Source: CAYQJS01 sp964417895 (GTDB taxonomy: Bacteria; Chloroflexota; UBA6077; SHYK01). From it: 64,000 bases of DNA. Location: contig CAYQJS010000002.1 of the NCBI GenBank assembly GCA_964417895.1, positions 161,963 through 225,962 of the forward strand, read 5' to 3'. Below, piece by piece: positions 32,528 through 41,645 of this stretch. Numbering within the stretch: position 1 is the first letter of the stretch; each line of letters begins with the position of its first letter. The notes under the pieces were generated by a model, which had not been told where the DNA came from, did not search any database, and was given only the letters and a program-made list of their open reading frames with translations. A program made the translations under genes and the position numbers.

Positions 32528-34255
32528 GTGACACCCAGCAAGGCCACTGTTCTTGTCGTCGCCCTATTCATGGGGCTCTCGGTTGCGTGCGCTGGTCCCC
32601 AGGGCCAGGTGGGAACTGGGACCGGCGAGGCTCCCATGCGCCAGAGTCGCACCCTCAGAATGGCGGTAAAGGACGAAGTCCCCGGACTATCGCCGAAGGT
32701 TCCCGCGAGTAGTGGTCCGAATACCACGCGGCGCCTGTTTAACGCCTCCCTGTCGCTCATCGACGACGCCGGCAGGCCCCGACCGTATCTCGCTCGAGCG
32801 CTCCCAGAGCTCAATACGGAGAGCTGGCGGGTGTTTCCAGACGGGCGGATGGAGACCACGTACCAGCTTCGCGATGGGCTGACGTGGCAGGATGGCACTC
32901 CGCTCACTGCCCAGGATTTCGCGTTTGCCTTCCGCGTTTACAGCGAGCCAGCGCTGGGGTTCATCGGCCGTCCAGAGGACTTGATGGAGGCCGTTCTAGC
33001 ACCCGACCCGAGGACCGTGATTGTGCGGTGGGCGTCTGCTTACCCCGGCGCGGGCTCCCTGGAACTGGACGGCCTGGTTCCCTTACCGACGCACTTGCTC
33101 GATGCAGCCTTCGCCGAATACGGCCGGGGTGCGGCCCGCGAGACCTTCTTTGGCCGCCCATACTGGACGGTCGAGTATATGGGGGCGGGACCCTATCGCC
33201 TTGCGCACTGGGAGCCCGGCGCCTATCTGGAGGGGGAGGCCTTCGATGGGCACATCTTCGGCCGCCCGAAGATCGATCGCCTGGTGATCAGGTTCTTCAG
33301 CGACGAGAACACCGTGTTGGCGACGATTCTCGCAGGGGATCAGCTCGACTATACGAACTTCCAGACCCTCAAGTTCGAGCATCTCCCCATTGTCAGGCGC
33401 GACTGGGAGGCGGCCGGAAAGGGAACCGTGATGCCAATCAAGAACTCGGGGACGAGCCTCAATCCGCAACAGCGGCCCGAATACGTCGGCGATCCCGCCT
33501 TGCTCGACGTCCGAGTTCGCCGAGCCATAGCACACACCCTGGATCGTCAGGCCATCAATGAGGGCGTCTTCGACGGGATCGGGTTCCCGAGCGAGAGTTT
33601 CGTGCCAGACACCGAGCCCATGTACCAGGACCTGGAACGAGGCCGGATGAAGTTCCCTCCGGATCAGCGACGGGCCGAGCAGTTGATGAGTGAGGCCGGT
33701 TTTGGTCGGGGCGCAGGTGGTCTGTTTGCCGATCCGACCGGCAAGAACCTTCGCCTCGATCTCTTGATGAGCGAGGGGACGCAGAACGAGCGCGCTCTAG
33801 CCATCCTGACCGACTCGTGGCGCCGGGCCGGCTTCGATGTCTACCCGGCCGTGTTGGCGCAGGTAGACCAGCGTGATCTATCGACGCGCCACGCGTACAA
33901 GGGGCTGGCATCGCGGGGAGGAACACCCTCCGCCATCCAGTTCACTGGCGCCGAGATCGGGTCCGCTGCCAACCGTTGGGCGGGAGACAACCGCTCGGGC
34001 TGGTCCAGCCCTGACTACGACCGCTTGTTTGCCGCCTTCAACTCGTCCCTGGACAGCGGCGAACGAACACGCTACTGGGTGCAAATGATGACGACCGTGA
34101 ACGATCTCGTCCTCGCCTATCTACTCTTCTTCAACGTCCAGACCCGAACATGGGTCACCGGCCTGGTTGGCCCTGACATAGGCACACAGGGGTTCGGGCA
34201 ATTTGCTCCGCCCACGACCCCCCACTGGAACATTCACGAATGGGAGTTCCGATAG
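32528..34255 (+). CDS. Family-5 ABC transporter solute-binding lipoprotein
   Basis: 575 residues from GTG 32528; AAAAGGAGG sits at ideal distance, so this start is preferred to an upstream in-frame codon. Signal peptide MTPSKATVLVVALFMGLSVA with Cys21. Family segments: METTYQLRDGLTWQDGTPLT, AQDFAFAFRVYSEPALGF, VEYMGAGPYRLAHWEPGAYL, PKIDRLVIRFFSDENTVL and DVRVRRAIAHTLDRQAINE. The HDG motif is QDG here. Most similar in layout to the protein at 30412-32133; the hydrolase relic lies between the two. Confidence 0.95.
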   Translation: MTPSKATVLVVALFMGLSVACAGPQGQVGTGTGEAPMRQSRTLRMAVKDEVPGLSPKVPASSGPNTTRRLFNASLSLIDDAGRPRPYLARALPELNTESWRVFPDGRMETTYQLRDGLTWQDGTPLTAQDFAFAFRVYSEPALGFIGRPEDLMEAVLAPDPRTVIVRWASAYPGAGSLELDGLVPLPTHLLDAAFAEYGRGAARETFFGRPYWTVEYMGAGPYRLAHWEPGAYLEGEAFDGHIFGRPKIDRLVIRFFSDENTVLATILAGDQLDYTNFQTLKFEHLPIVRRDWEAAGKGTVMPIKNSGTSLNPQQRPEYVGDPALLDVRVRRAIAHTLDRQAINEGVFDGIGFPSESFVPDTEPMYQDLERGRMKFPPDQRRAEQLMSEAGFGRGAGGLFADPTGKNLRLDLLMSEGTQNERALAILTDSWRRAGFDVYPAVLAQVDQRDLSTRHAYKGLASRGGTPSAIQFTGAEIGSAANRWAGDNRSGWSSPDYDRLFAAFNSSLDSGERTRYWVQMMTTVNDLVLAYLLFFNVQTRTWVTGLVGPDIGTQGFGQFAPPTTPHWNIHEWEFR

Positions 34256-34313
34256 CATCAAACAGGACTGAGGACTGAGGATCGAAGACTAGGACCACAC
34301 ACCAGAGCGTGCG

Positions 34314-34348
34314 AGAAAAAGGAGAGCTGTAAAAAAGGAGAGCTGTAA
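34314..34348 (+). repeat. Tandem duplication of a ribosome-binding site
   Basis: AAAAAGGAGAGCTGTAA is followed at once by a second copy, the latter placed directly before ATG 34349. Both units carry AAGGAGAG. The duplication leaves two Shine-Dalgarno sequences 16 bases apart in front of one gene. Confidence 0.85.
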
Positions 34349-35335
34349 ATGAAGGACTATCCGCCATATGACCTGAAAGTCGTGTACCGAGCCACCCATT
34401 CGGTGCTGTGGGAGATGGCAGACAAGTGCGGGATCCTCGGGCAGATGAACCTCTCGCTGGGCAGCCTGGACTTTGCCGACGACTCACGGGAGGCTGAGGC
34501 AGCGCTGTTTCGCGGGGATATCGACTTCGTGTCCGGTAACCATGTCACTCCGTACCTCCATGTGGCCCATGGAGAGCCCATCGTCTGCTTGGCCTCTCCC
34601 GGCAATACGGTCCGCGATCGGATGATCACTCGGGACCCGGTGTCGTCCCTGGCGGAGTTCAAGGATAAAGGGCTCCGGGTCGCCGACTCGGCGCTCCTTC
34701 GGTATCACGGTCACATTGCGCACGGGCGGGCGAACCACATCCTCGAGGTCATGCGCGAGGGTTATGAGCAAGATGAAGCCGAATGGGTCGACGTCGGGCA
34801 ACCGGAGGACTCAGGGTTCCAGGCGAGCCTCATCGACGCTGTGAAAAGCGGCAAGGCTGATGCCGCCTTCTACTCTCGACAGCGCGCGGATGCCCCGCCC
34901 GAGGGCGTCCATTTCTACGACCTCCCCACGCTGCCGATGATCAATGGCACCACGATCACCACCAGCTACGAAGTGCTCCTCAAGAAAGAACGTTTGGCGG
35001 AACGGCTGGTTCGTGCCATGGTGGAAACCATCCATTACGCGCGCATGCATCCTGAGGAGGCGCAGCGGCTGCTGGACACGAAGCTGGACCGGCCGTACGC
35101 GCAGCATGGTGGGAGAGCGGGATCTGTCGCCAACTTCCCGATGAAGCCCTATCCGACGCAAGATGGTATCGCCAACGCCTACGAGCTCTGCTGCATGCAA
35201 TATGACGACGCGAAATCGATCAGCCCCATTGCCCTCTGGGATATGCACTACATCCGGGAGCTCGACTTGTCCGGCTTCATTGATGAGCTGATCCAGGAGC
35301 AGCCGCCTAACGTCCGCCACGAGAACGCCCTTTAG
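34349..35335 (+). CDS. Type-2 periplasmic-binding-fold protein without signal peptide
   Basis: 328 residues; starts MKDYPPYDLKVVYRATHSVL with no signal peptide or lipobox. Fold marks: EAEAALFRGDIDFVSGNHVT (small-ligand cleft), PIVCLASPGNTVRDRMITRD, LAEFKDKGLRVADSALLRYH, VKSGKADAAFYSRQRAD, and a C-terminal lobe of helices. It resembles NMT1/THI5/SsuA-type binding proteins and the related 4,5-dihydroxyphthalate decarboxylase branch. Because it should stay in the cytoplasm, an enzymatic decarboxylase-like role is more likely than transport. It ends 9 bases before the next amidohydrolase gene, so the two are probably cotranscribed. Confidence 0.8.
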   Translation: MKDYPPYDLKVVYRATHSVLWEMADKCGILGQMNLSLGSLDFADDSREAEAALFRGDIDFVSGNHVTPYLHVAHGEPIVCLASPGNTVRDRMITRDPVSSLAEFKDKGLRVADSALLRYHGHIAHGRANHILEVMREGYEQDEAEWVDVGQPEDSGFQASLIDAVKSGKADAAFYSRQRADAPPEGVHFYDLPTLPMINGTTITTSYEVLLKKERLAERLVRAMVETIHYARMHPEEAQRLLDTKLDRPYAQHGGRAGSVANFPMKPYPTQDGIANAYELCCMQYDDAKSISPIALWDMHYIRELDLSGFIDELIQEQPPNVRHENAL

Positions 35336-35344
35336 GAGGCCGCC

Positions 35345-36511
35345 ATGAGCCGGTCATACCAGGTGATTTCCGCTGACTCGCACCTCGATCTGCCGCCGGA
35401 CCGATGGACCCACCGCGTCCCCAAGGCATGGCGGGATCGAGCGCCGCGAGTCGTGAGATTGGCGAACGGAGAGGACGCCGTCGTGATTGAGAACCGGCCG
35501 CTCCACCGGCTGGGCTACACGCGGATCGTGGGGGCTCCAAAGGACGGGTACACGCAGCAGATGACAACCTTCGAGAGCGGCCTGGGAACCGGTAGCGCGG
35601 AGCAGCGGATCCGCGAGCAGGACCAGGACGGCGTCGATGCGGAGGTGATGTTCGCCCACGGCACGCACCTCAGCCTGTGGCGAGGAATCAAGGAGGATGA
35701 AGGCTTCCGGGCGCTCGTGCACGCCTACAACGAGTACCTGGCTGAGGAATACTGCGCCCACGACCGCGACCGGCTGCTAGCCATGGCTGTGATTCCCCCG
35801 ACCAACCTCGAGCACGCGGTCGCTGAGCTCGAGTACTGCGCGCGGGCAGGCTTAAAAGGCGTGGCGCTGTATCGCTTCCCGAGCGGGAAGAGCCACCCCA
35901 CTCCCGAGGATGATCGATTCTGGGCGGCCGCCCTTGATCTCCGTATGCCGATCACCGCTCATACCAACGGGGGATCAACCCGGTTTACGAATGAAGGGCC
36001 CGTGTTTCCGTATGCGCGGCGCCCAGTGGACCGAGGCGAGGACCGTGACCCGATCACCCTGTTGTTTCGGTTTTGCGGCGACACCGCGTTCGCGGCGATC
36101 CAGCTCGCCTACGCAGGCGTGTTCGATCGTTTCCCCGAGTTGAAGGTCTACTGGGCAGAGACCCAGATCGGCTGGCTCCCGTTCGCGCTGTGGCAGCTCG
36201 ACGACAGCCACGATCGCTACATGCCGATGAACCGGGAGCTGTGGGGAATCGAGTCGCTGGAGCGGCACCCGAGTGACTACTTGCGAGAGCAGAACCTATG
36301 GGGCTTCATGACCGATCCCGTTGGCGTGCGCCTCCGACTCCATGCGGGTGTCCGAGCGCTCATGTGGGGGAGCGACTTCGCTCACGCAGCGAGCGACTGG
36401 CCGCACTCACGCGAGAAGATCGATGAAGCATTTGCCGGCGTGCCCGACGACGAGAGATACCGGTTGCTCGCAGGCAACGCGGTCGAGTTCTTCCACCTGG
36501 ACGCGCAGTAG
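35345..36511 (+). CDS. Amidohydrolase_2 family metal-dependent hydrolase/decarboxylase (COG2159)
   Basis: 388 residues; AGGAGG precedes ATG 35345. Marks: VISADSHLDLPPDRWTHRVP at strand 1, ITAHTNGGS (His ligand), LKVYWAETQIGWLPFALWQL with DDSHDRYM, and RALMWGSDFAHAASDWPHSR (catalytic Asp). The end reads RYRLLAGNAVEFFHLD, the usual closing helix. Its partner directly upstream is the type-2 binding-fold protein; together they may process one carboxylated or amide substrate. Confidence 0.92.
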   Translation: MSRSYQVISADSHLDLPPDRWTHRVPKAWRDRAPRVVRLANGEDAVVIENRPLHRLGYTRIVGAPKDGYTQQMTTFESGLGTGSAEQRIREQDQDGVDAEVMFAHGTHLSLWRGIKEDEGFRALVHAYNEYLAEEYCAHDRDRLLAMAVIPPTNLEHAVAELEYCARAGLKGVALYRFPSGKSHPTPEDDRFWAAALDLRMPITAHTNGGSTRFTNEGPVFPYARRPVDRGEDRDPITLLFRFCGDTAFAAIQLAYAGVFDRFPELKVYWAETQIGWLPFALWQLDDSHDRYMPMNRELWGIESLERHPSDYLREQNLWGFMTDPVGVRLRLHAGVRALMWGSDFAHAASDWPHSREKIDEAFAGVPDDERYRLLAGNAVEFFHLDAQ

Positions 36512-36766
36512 ACCAGTCGCCCTAGAGGCCGTGAGCACTTGAAGGTTACGAAAACCGTGGAAGCAAAAGGCACGCACGTCGATGCCGCGCTGCGGGCGAG
36601 CGACATCCCCCAGCGCCGTTGTCCGCGTCAGCGCGGGGAGGGAGCGAGCGAGAGTACCGGCACTCGAATGACACTCGCCCTTGATTCCAAAGCGGCGCGC
36701 TACCGCTACTCCGGAGCGGCCGCCCGGAGGCTCGTACTTCGAGAGCGGAATTCAGGAGGCAAGCGG

Positions 36767-37516
36767 TTAAGTCCGCGCCAACCCCACGGCTGGGGTGTGG
36801 GCTCGCAGGAAGCTCCAGATACGGGCTACCGTTCCGGGAACAACGTCAGATGGGTATCTCCAATCTTCGAGCTTCTCCGCATTACGAGCGAGGGATGCGA
36901 TCTCGCGGCCGATGACCGTCGGATGATCCAGGTTGTTGCCAGGCATTACCAGCATGGGCGTCGTGCAGGATCGAACAAAGTCCCGCGAGACGCTGAACAC
37001 GAAGTCGCCTGAGAACATCCGCTTGCGGAATTCCTCGAGGTCAGCCTCCTTGAGCTCAGGGCGCTTTTCGGCGAGATTCTTCGCCCATCGAGCCGACAGG
37101 TTGTTAGGCAGGATCTCCCGATTCTGGTCACTGATGCCGATTGGCTGCTCGACAACCGCCGCCACGACGCGGTCGGGCGCACGTTCGAGGATTTTCAGTA
37201 CATACGAGCCCCCTATGCAGCAGCCCAGCACATGGAACCGATCGACGCCGAGATGATTCATGAGATTAATGTGGTCGTCAGCGTAGCTTCCCCAAGGGTC
37301 CCTCGCGTCGATCGGGCCGCTCGATCTGCCAGCGTTGCGCTGATCGAGAGTAATGGTCCAGAACTCTCGCGAAAAGATCTCCATCGGATTGAACGCCGAT
37401 TGTCCCCACGAGTCGATGGTGGCGTTCATCCCCCCTGGCGGAAAGAGAAGGAGTGGGAAACCGGCGCCCTGGGTCTCGTAGTAGATCGAAAGCTCGCCTC
37501 GACGCAGATACGGCAT
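36767..37516 (-). CDS. Alpha/beta hydrolase with a cysteine nucleophile
   Basis: 249 residues from ATG 37516 (GAGGTG upstream). The fold opens with LSIYYETQGAGFPLLLFPPG, the oxyanion PPGG, and ITLDQRNAGRSSGPIDARDP. The nucleophile elbow reads G98-C-C100-I-G102 (FHVLGCCIGGSYVLK), so the catalytic residue is Cys rather than Ser, as in dienelactone hydrolases. A late PGNNLDHPTVIGREIASLAR holds the likely acid/His part. It is the last gene of a minus-strand run binding protein - OsmC-like - hydrolase. A hydrolytic role on a lactone or ester of the local pathway is an inference. Confidence 0.88.
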   Translation of the reverse strand: MPYLRRGELSIYYETQGAGFPLLLFPPGGMNATIDSWGQSAFNPMEIFSREFWTITLDQRNAGRSSGPIDARDPWGSYADDHINLMNHLGVDRFHVLGCCIGGSYVLKILERAPDRVVAAVVEQPIGISDQNREILPNNLSARWAKNLAEKRPELKEADLEEFRKRMFSGDFVFSVSRDFVRSCTTPMLVMPGNNLDHPTVIGREIASLARNAEKLEDWRYPSDVVPGTVARIWSFLRAHTPAVGLART

Positions 37517-37533
37517 CCTTTATCACCTCGGCG

Positions 37534-38040
37534 TTAACTGCTGTAGACCTTCTCCATAATGGTTTCCCCATTGTGTCGCAGAGTGAACTCGACTCGGCGA
37601 CCACCCGCCCGTGTAGACAAGCTTCCGGCGCGCCCTCTAACCTGATCGATCAGCGCTCGTATCTGGTCGTCTGAATTCGGGCTATCGATGGACACGGTGT
37701 AAACAACCTTATGGCCGTAGAGCGCGAGCTCCCCTTCGAGGCGTTCGAGTGGCAAGTCCCGGAGCGCGGCGGTCTTGACGATCCAGACGTGGTCCGAGCC
37801 CATGATGCCCGCCGCGTAGTACCGCATCGGAGCAGGGCCGGCATCGTTGCCACCGCTGCTTTCTCGCTCATCCAGGATAAAGCTGTGGCCTTCCACCGTG
37901 GCGCGAAACTGTAGGTTCTGCAGGGCCTTCATCTTCACAGTCGTGGTTGGTCGCTCCTCTGCTTGCTCTGGGGTTCGCGCGCCTCGCTCCTCCAACTGGT
38001 TCCGAACGATCTCCTTCAACCTGGGGCTGATGTACACCAC
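37534..38040 (-). CDS. OsmC-family-like protein lacking the usual catalytic cysteine
   Basis: 168 residues from GTG 38040, chosen because AAAGGTGG lies upstream; the frame itself is open to 38094. N-terminal helix MVYISPRLKEIVRNQLEERG. Then the OsmC-type strands NLQFRATVEGHSFILDERES, GPAPMRYYAAGIMGSDHVWI, VKTAALRDLPLERLEGELAL and YGHKVVYTVSIDSPNSDDQI. Classical OsmC/Ohr proteins have a peroxidatic Cys in the central helix (ASC-type); here it is GSDHVW, so peroxidase activity is unlikely. The final strand ends RRVEFTLRHNGETIMEKVYS. It lies between the binding-protein and hydrolase genes; a decayed paralogue is at 41253-41594. Confidence 0.75.
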   Translation of the reverse strand: MVYISPRLKEIVRNQLEERGARTPEQAEERPTTTVKMKALQNLQFRATVEGHSFILDERESSGGNDAGPAPMRYYAAGIMGSDHVWIVKTAALRDLPLERLEGELALYGHKVVYTVSIDSPNSDDQIRALIDQVRGRAGSLSTRAGGRRVEFTLRHNGETIMEKVYSS

Positions 38041-38094
38041 GCGGCTACCACCTTTCGTACACGGATTTGTGTCAGTTCGACCGAGTCTGGTCAC

Positions 38095-39801
38095 TCAATT
38101 CGATTTCTTATCCCACTCGTGAACGTTGATCCCCTCTGAATCCTGCCCGACGTAATCATCGTAGAAACCCGTGACCCGTTCTGCGTACACCGTGACACTG
38201 ATCCCGATGTGGAGCGGGATCAACGGTGCATCCGCCATCGCCGTTTGCAGAAGCTCCCGATGAAGCGGGAGCCGCGCCGCCGGGTCGATGGTAGTAACGA
38301 GTCGGTCGAGGATCGCATCCACTCTCGGATTCGCGTAGCCCGTGCGGTTCATTCCCGACCATCGGTTGTCTGGCGATGCGATGAGCTTCGAGTGTAGGTT
38401 GAGCCGCCCGCCATAGAAGCCCTTTGGGTTGAGCGCTCCCTGGAACGCCCCGGGTTGCGTCACCCGATATTCCAGGTCGCTCTGACGTGCGGCAGGGACG
38501 ATACCCGGCTCCGCCCGCACGCCCACCGCCTTCCACATGTCCGCGATCACGTTGGTTATCCGCTCGGCGCCGCCGCCCTGATTCGTGCGGACGTTCGTCT
38601 CGAAGCGTTCGCCGCTCTGATCGTGCACGAGGACGTCATCCTCCCCGCGGATCCATCCTGCCTCTCTGAGGAGTTCCTGCGCACGGCGCGGATCATACGG
38701 AAACTGGGGAATCCATCCCTCGACCTGGCGGCGCAGCGGATCTCTCGGCCCGATCCAGCTGTCGACTGGCGGCGCTTTCCCCTCCGTGATGACCTCCGTG
38801 TAGGCCTGTCGGTCGGTCGCGTGGGTCAGAGCTTGCCGGACGAGGCGGTTTGGCAAGCCGTTCGTTGGACGAGCATACTCCGCGCGATGTTGAAGCTCGA
38901 TGGAAAGCAGGTTCCCCGCGTGGCTATAGCCGAGACGGATTGGAGTCAGCCCGCCTTGCCGCTGTTCTCGCTCCACGGCTATTGCAATGGGAGTGACGAC
39001 CTGGGCCCCGCCGGTGATTACGTCCACCGTCCCGGCTTGGAGGTTTGCGATCATGGTGTTAGCGTCGCCAATGAACCGCAGAATGATCCGATCGAGGCGC
39101 GGGTTCCCCAGATAGTAGCGGTCGAATGCCCGGAGCTCGGCGTGTGATCCTGGCTCCCAGTGACTCATCTCGAAAGGACCCAAGCCGACGAACTCGGTCC
39201 GCAAATAGGGGCTACTCGCGTAGCTGTCCCAGCCGGCTCGAAATCGCTCTTCGAGCAGGTGACGGGGTAGCGGGACCATATTCGGCGCCTTGTCTGCATC
39301 GACGTAGACGGCCGACCAGTGGATAGAAATGCTCAAGGGGTCAAGTGCGACGGCCGACTCAATCAGCTGCGCGGCTGAGCCATCTGGCGGGGTTGCCTCT
39401 GGTGCCCTGTACACATCCAAGGCGAACAGCAGGTCGGCGGACGTGAAGGGAGCACCATCATGCCAAACAAGGTCTGGCCGGATCCTCCAGACCGTGTCCA
39501 TAGATCCGTCGGCGTTGACCCGCCAGGTGCCTTGTTGGGGTGAGGGTAGTTCGGCGGCCAACAGTGGTATCCAGTCGCCCGCCCTGTCCCACGCGCCGAG
39601 CTCGCGATGAACAAGGTAGTTTGTTGTCGACCGTGCTATGCCCGGCACCAGCGCCGAGGGCTCCTGCTGGATTGCTACCGTCAGGACTGTGGGAGCCCGC
39701 GGTGGCCCCCCCTGCGGCGACGTCTCGCCAGGAGCCGCTTGCCGGGCACAGCCGGCTGCCAAGCCGATTGCCGCGACCATCAGTAGTAAAAAACGGTGCA
39801 T
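38095..39801 (-). CDS. Family-5 ABC transporter solute-binding lipoprotein
   Basis: 568 residues from ATG 39801 (GGAGGAGAA upstream). Lipobox LAAGC (Cys18). Segments: VWRIRPDLVWHDGAPFTSAD with LLFALDVYRAPEATP, EFVGLGPFEMSHWEPGSHAE, RLDRIILRFIGDANTMIANL and RLVRQALTHATDRQAYTEV. It shares DSW-x4-DP-x-R and IPQFPYDPRRAQELLREAGW with the protein at 41646-43379, marking a third subtype. An OsmC-like gene and a Cys-hydrolase gene follow on the same strand. Confidence 0.95.
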   Translation of the reverse strand: MHRFLLLMVAAIGLAAGCARQAAPGETSPQGGPPRAPTVLTVAIQQEPSALVPGIARSTTNYLVHRELGAWDRAGDWIPLLAAELPSPQQGTWRVNADGSMDTVWRIRPDLVWHDGAPFTSADLLFALDVYRAPEATPPDGSAAQLIESAVALDPLSISIHWSAVYVDADKAPNMVPLPRHLLEERFRAGWDSYASSPYLRTEFVGLGPFEMSHWEPGSHAELRAFDRYYLGNPRLDRIILRFIGDANTMIANLQAGTVDVITGGAQVVTPIAIAVEREQRQGGLTPIRLGYSHAGNLLSIELQHRAEYARPTNGLPNRLVRQALTHATDRQAYTEVITEGKAPPVDSWIGPRDPLRRQVEGWIPQFPYDPRRAQELLREAGWIRGEDDVLVHDQSGERFETNVRTNQGGGAERITNVIADMWKAVGVRAEPGIVPAARQSDLEYRVTQPGAFQGALNPKGFYGGRLNLHSKLIASPDNRWSGMNRTGYANPRVDAILDRLVTTIDPAARLPLHRELLQTAMADAPLIPLHIGISVTVYAERVTGFYDDYVGQDSEGINVHEWDKKSN

Positions 39802-39879
39802 TTCTCCTCCGCAAGCCCAGGCTGAATCGGATCGCGCACTCGCAGGCTGGAGATGGATGGGGCCAGCTCCAACGACCAC

Positions 39880-41223
39880 TCAAGCGCTTAAGAGAGGAAC
39901 TAACTCCGTCACGCTCGAAAGCTGATCGACCTCCCAGAGCGCGCGCCTCGCGCGTTCGACACGTTCAGGTGGAAGAACAGCAGCTGCGAGGGCAGTGAAC
40001 TTTTCCTGTACCTGTGCATCGGTTAGGGGGTTTTCCGGCCGGCCTGTAGCGTGTGGAACGCGCTCCGTAAGGATCGTGCCGTCCATTAGTTCCATTGTGA
40101 TAACGCACATGCCGCGTGGAAAGGATGCGTCTTCACTCATGTCGATCCGGTTGCGAAGCGATTCGAGTGCCGGGTCATTGACCCGGGCGTCCACGAACTG
40201 TGCAGGAAATGCGCAGCCGTCCGTCAACGCGACAGCGATGACGTGGTAGTAACAGAACTTGGACTCCAAACCCGTTCTCGGGTGACGCCGTCTCACGACG
40301 GCGGGCGCCAACTGCCGTGTGGTTCCCTGTATGTGCTTCACGGTCTCTGGACTGACCCCGGGCCGTGTCCGGAGTGCCAGGATGGCATCAACGAAGCCCT
40401 GGGTCGCCGCAGGGCTCGCATGGAACTTCAGCCCCGCATTGGACAATTCCCAGTGTGAGCCAAGGTCAGCGGTAATCTGGGCGACGTCGTGGCCCGTCGC
40501 CATGGTGCCCACGAGCCCCCGCGGCCCCTCGAAAATGCCGTCGGTGGCTGTGAATCCGCGCGCCGCGAGCATTGCTGCCAGGGTCCCATTCTGTGCGGCT
40601 TTGCCGGCGTGGAACGGCTTGCACATCGAGCCGAATACTTCTCGGACACCCATGGCCTGCGTGCCAGCGATGGCGAAGGCGTAGACCATCTGGTCCCGGC
40701 TCAGCCCTAACAGTCGTCCCGCGGCTGCCACGGCGCCCAGCACACCACATGTATTCGTGATGTGCCAGTTCTCTGCCCCGTCTCGGAAGTTGTGCGAGAT
40801 GAGGGTGCCCACGCGACACGCGACCTCTACGCCAATGGCATACGCAGCCAGAAGATCACGCCCGCTAACGTGCAGCTGTTCGCCCAGGGCCAACGCCGCA
40901 GGTACGATCGGCGAAGCGGGATGAATCCCACTGCCATTGTGGGTGTCGTCGTAGTCCTCGTAGTGCCCAAGGAAGCCGTTCGCCAGGGCCGCGTTCTGAG
41001 CGGATGTCCGGAAGCCCTTGCCAAGGACGGTAGCCACCGGGCTCCCGCCCTCCGCCCTGAACACGTCGAGCAGGATGTCAATCGCGGGGTTCGTGGCGGC
41101 GTACAGGGCAACCGAGCAGTAGTTCATGAAGCCGCGTTTCGCCAGATGCATGATGTCCTGCGGGATCTGCCCGGTCGGGTAGTCCAGTACGAAGCCGGCA
41201 AGATTTGTTTCTGTCGCTCCCAC
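39880..41223 (-). CDS. MmgE/PrpD family protein
   Basis: 447 residues with the complete family layout. N-terminal helical half: LAKRGFMNYCSVALYAATNP, AALANGFLGHYEDYDDTHNG (the acidic D/E-rich active-site loop) and SGIHPASPIVPAALALGEQL. Middle: VFGSMCKPFHAGKAAQNGTL, carrying the catalytic Lys/His segment. C-terminal half: NAGLKFHASPAATQGFVDAI and CVITMELMDGTILTERVP. Members include 2-methylcitrate dehydratase and cis-aconitate decarboxylase; no methylcitrate-cycle neighbours are present, so the substrate here is unknown. It lies between two binding-protein units on the same strand. Confidence 0.92.
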   Translation of the reverse strand: MGATETNLAGFVLDYPTGQIPQDIMHLAKRGFMNYCSVALYAATNPAIDILLDVFRAEGGSPVATVLGKGFRTSAQNAALANGFLGHYEDYDDTHNGSGIHPASPIVPAALALGEQLHVSGRDLLAAYAIGVEVACRVGTLISHNFRDGAENWHITNTCGVLGAVAAAGRLLGLSRDQMVYAFAIAGTQAMGVREVFGSMCKPFHAGKAAQNGTLAAMLAARGFTATDGIFEGPRGLVGTMATGHDVAQITADLGSHWELSNAGLKFHASPAATQGFVDAILALRTRPGVSPETVKHIQGTTRQLAPAVVRRRHPRTGLESKFCYYHVIAVALTDGCAFPAQFVDARVNDPALESLRNRIDMSEDASFPRGMCVITMELMDGTILTERVPHATGRPENPLTDAQVQEKFTALAAAVLPPERVERARRALWEVDQLSSVTELVPLLSA

Positions 41224-41252
41224 TCCAGCCCTCCAATAAACTATTGCTACGT

Positions 41253-41594
41253 CTACCGGCCTTCTCGGCCAGCGAAGACAATGGCGCGCGTGATTAACGT
41301 ATCGAAACTGCTAGCCGACAATCGGGTTCTTGAAGGAATGGCAGGGTCATGCGCACGATGTACCGGCCTTCCCACCAAAGGGAGGGTCCTGGATACAGAT
41401 TGCGGCCTACGAGCTTCCGTTGTGGCGCGGTGCTGGACGTTGTGCGAGACTTTCATCTTCACCGTAGCGACTCGTCGTTCCTTTGCATGCTCAGGGCCAT
41501 ATGCCGCCCGCTCGTCGGGCTGGATCCCGCACGATGTCCCTCCAAGGCGAGACCGATGTACACGATGGCGTTCATTTCTTTGCGCCCGTCTCAC
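41253..41594 (-). pseudogene. Relic of a second OsmC-like gene
   Basis: On the minus strand IVYIGLALEGHRAGSS corresponds to VVYISPRLKEIVRNQL of the intact gene at 37534-38040. In a shifted frame, ATVKMKVSHNVQHRATTE corresponds to TTTVKMKALQNLQFRATVE. Behind this the similarity fades and stops appear. Like the intact copy, the relic sits immediately downstream of a subtype-three binding-protein gene, so the pair was duplicated as a unit and this OsmC copy decayed. Confidence 0.55.
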
Positions 41595-41645
41595 ATTGTT
41601 TGCTAGGTCGCTTCGGGATCAAGCTCGCCCGATGTGATGAGTTGA

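Noticed and set aside
36539..37012. Plus-strand frame starting KVTKTVEAKGTHVDAAL, reminiscent of a TusA-type N-terminus
   Set aside because: Only about 12 residues look alike, the Cys-Pro motif of TusA is missing, and the frame runs antisense into the alpha/beta hydrolase gene.
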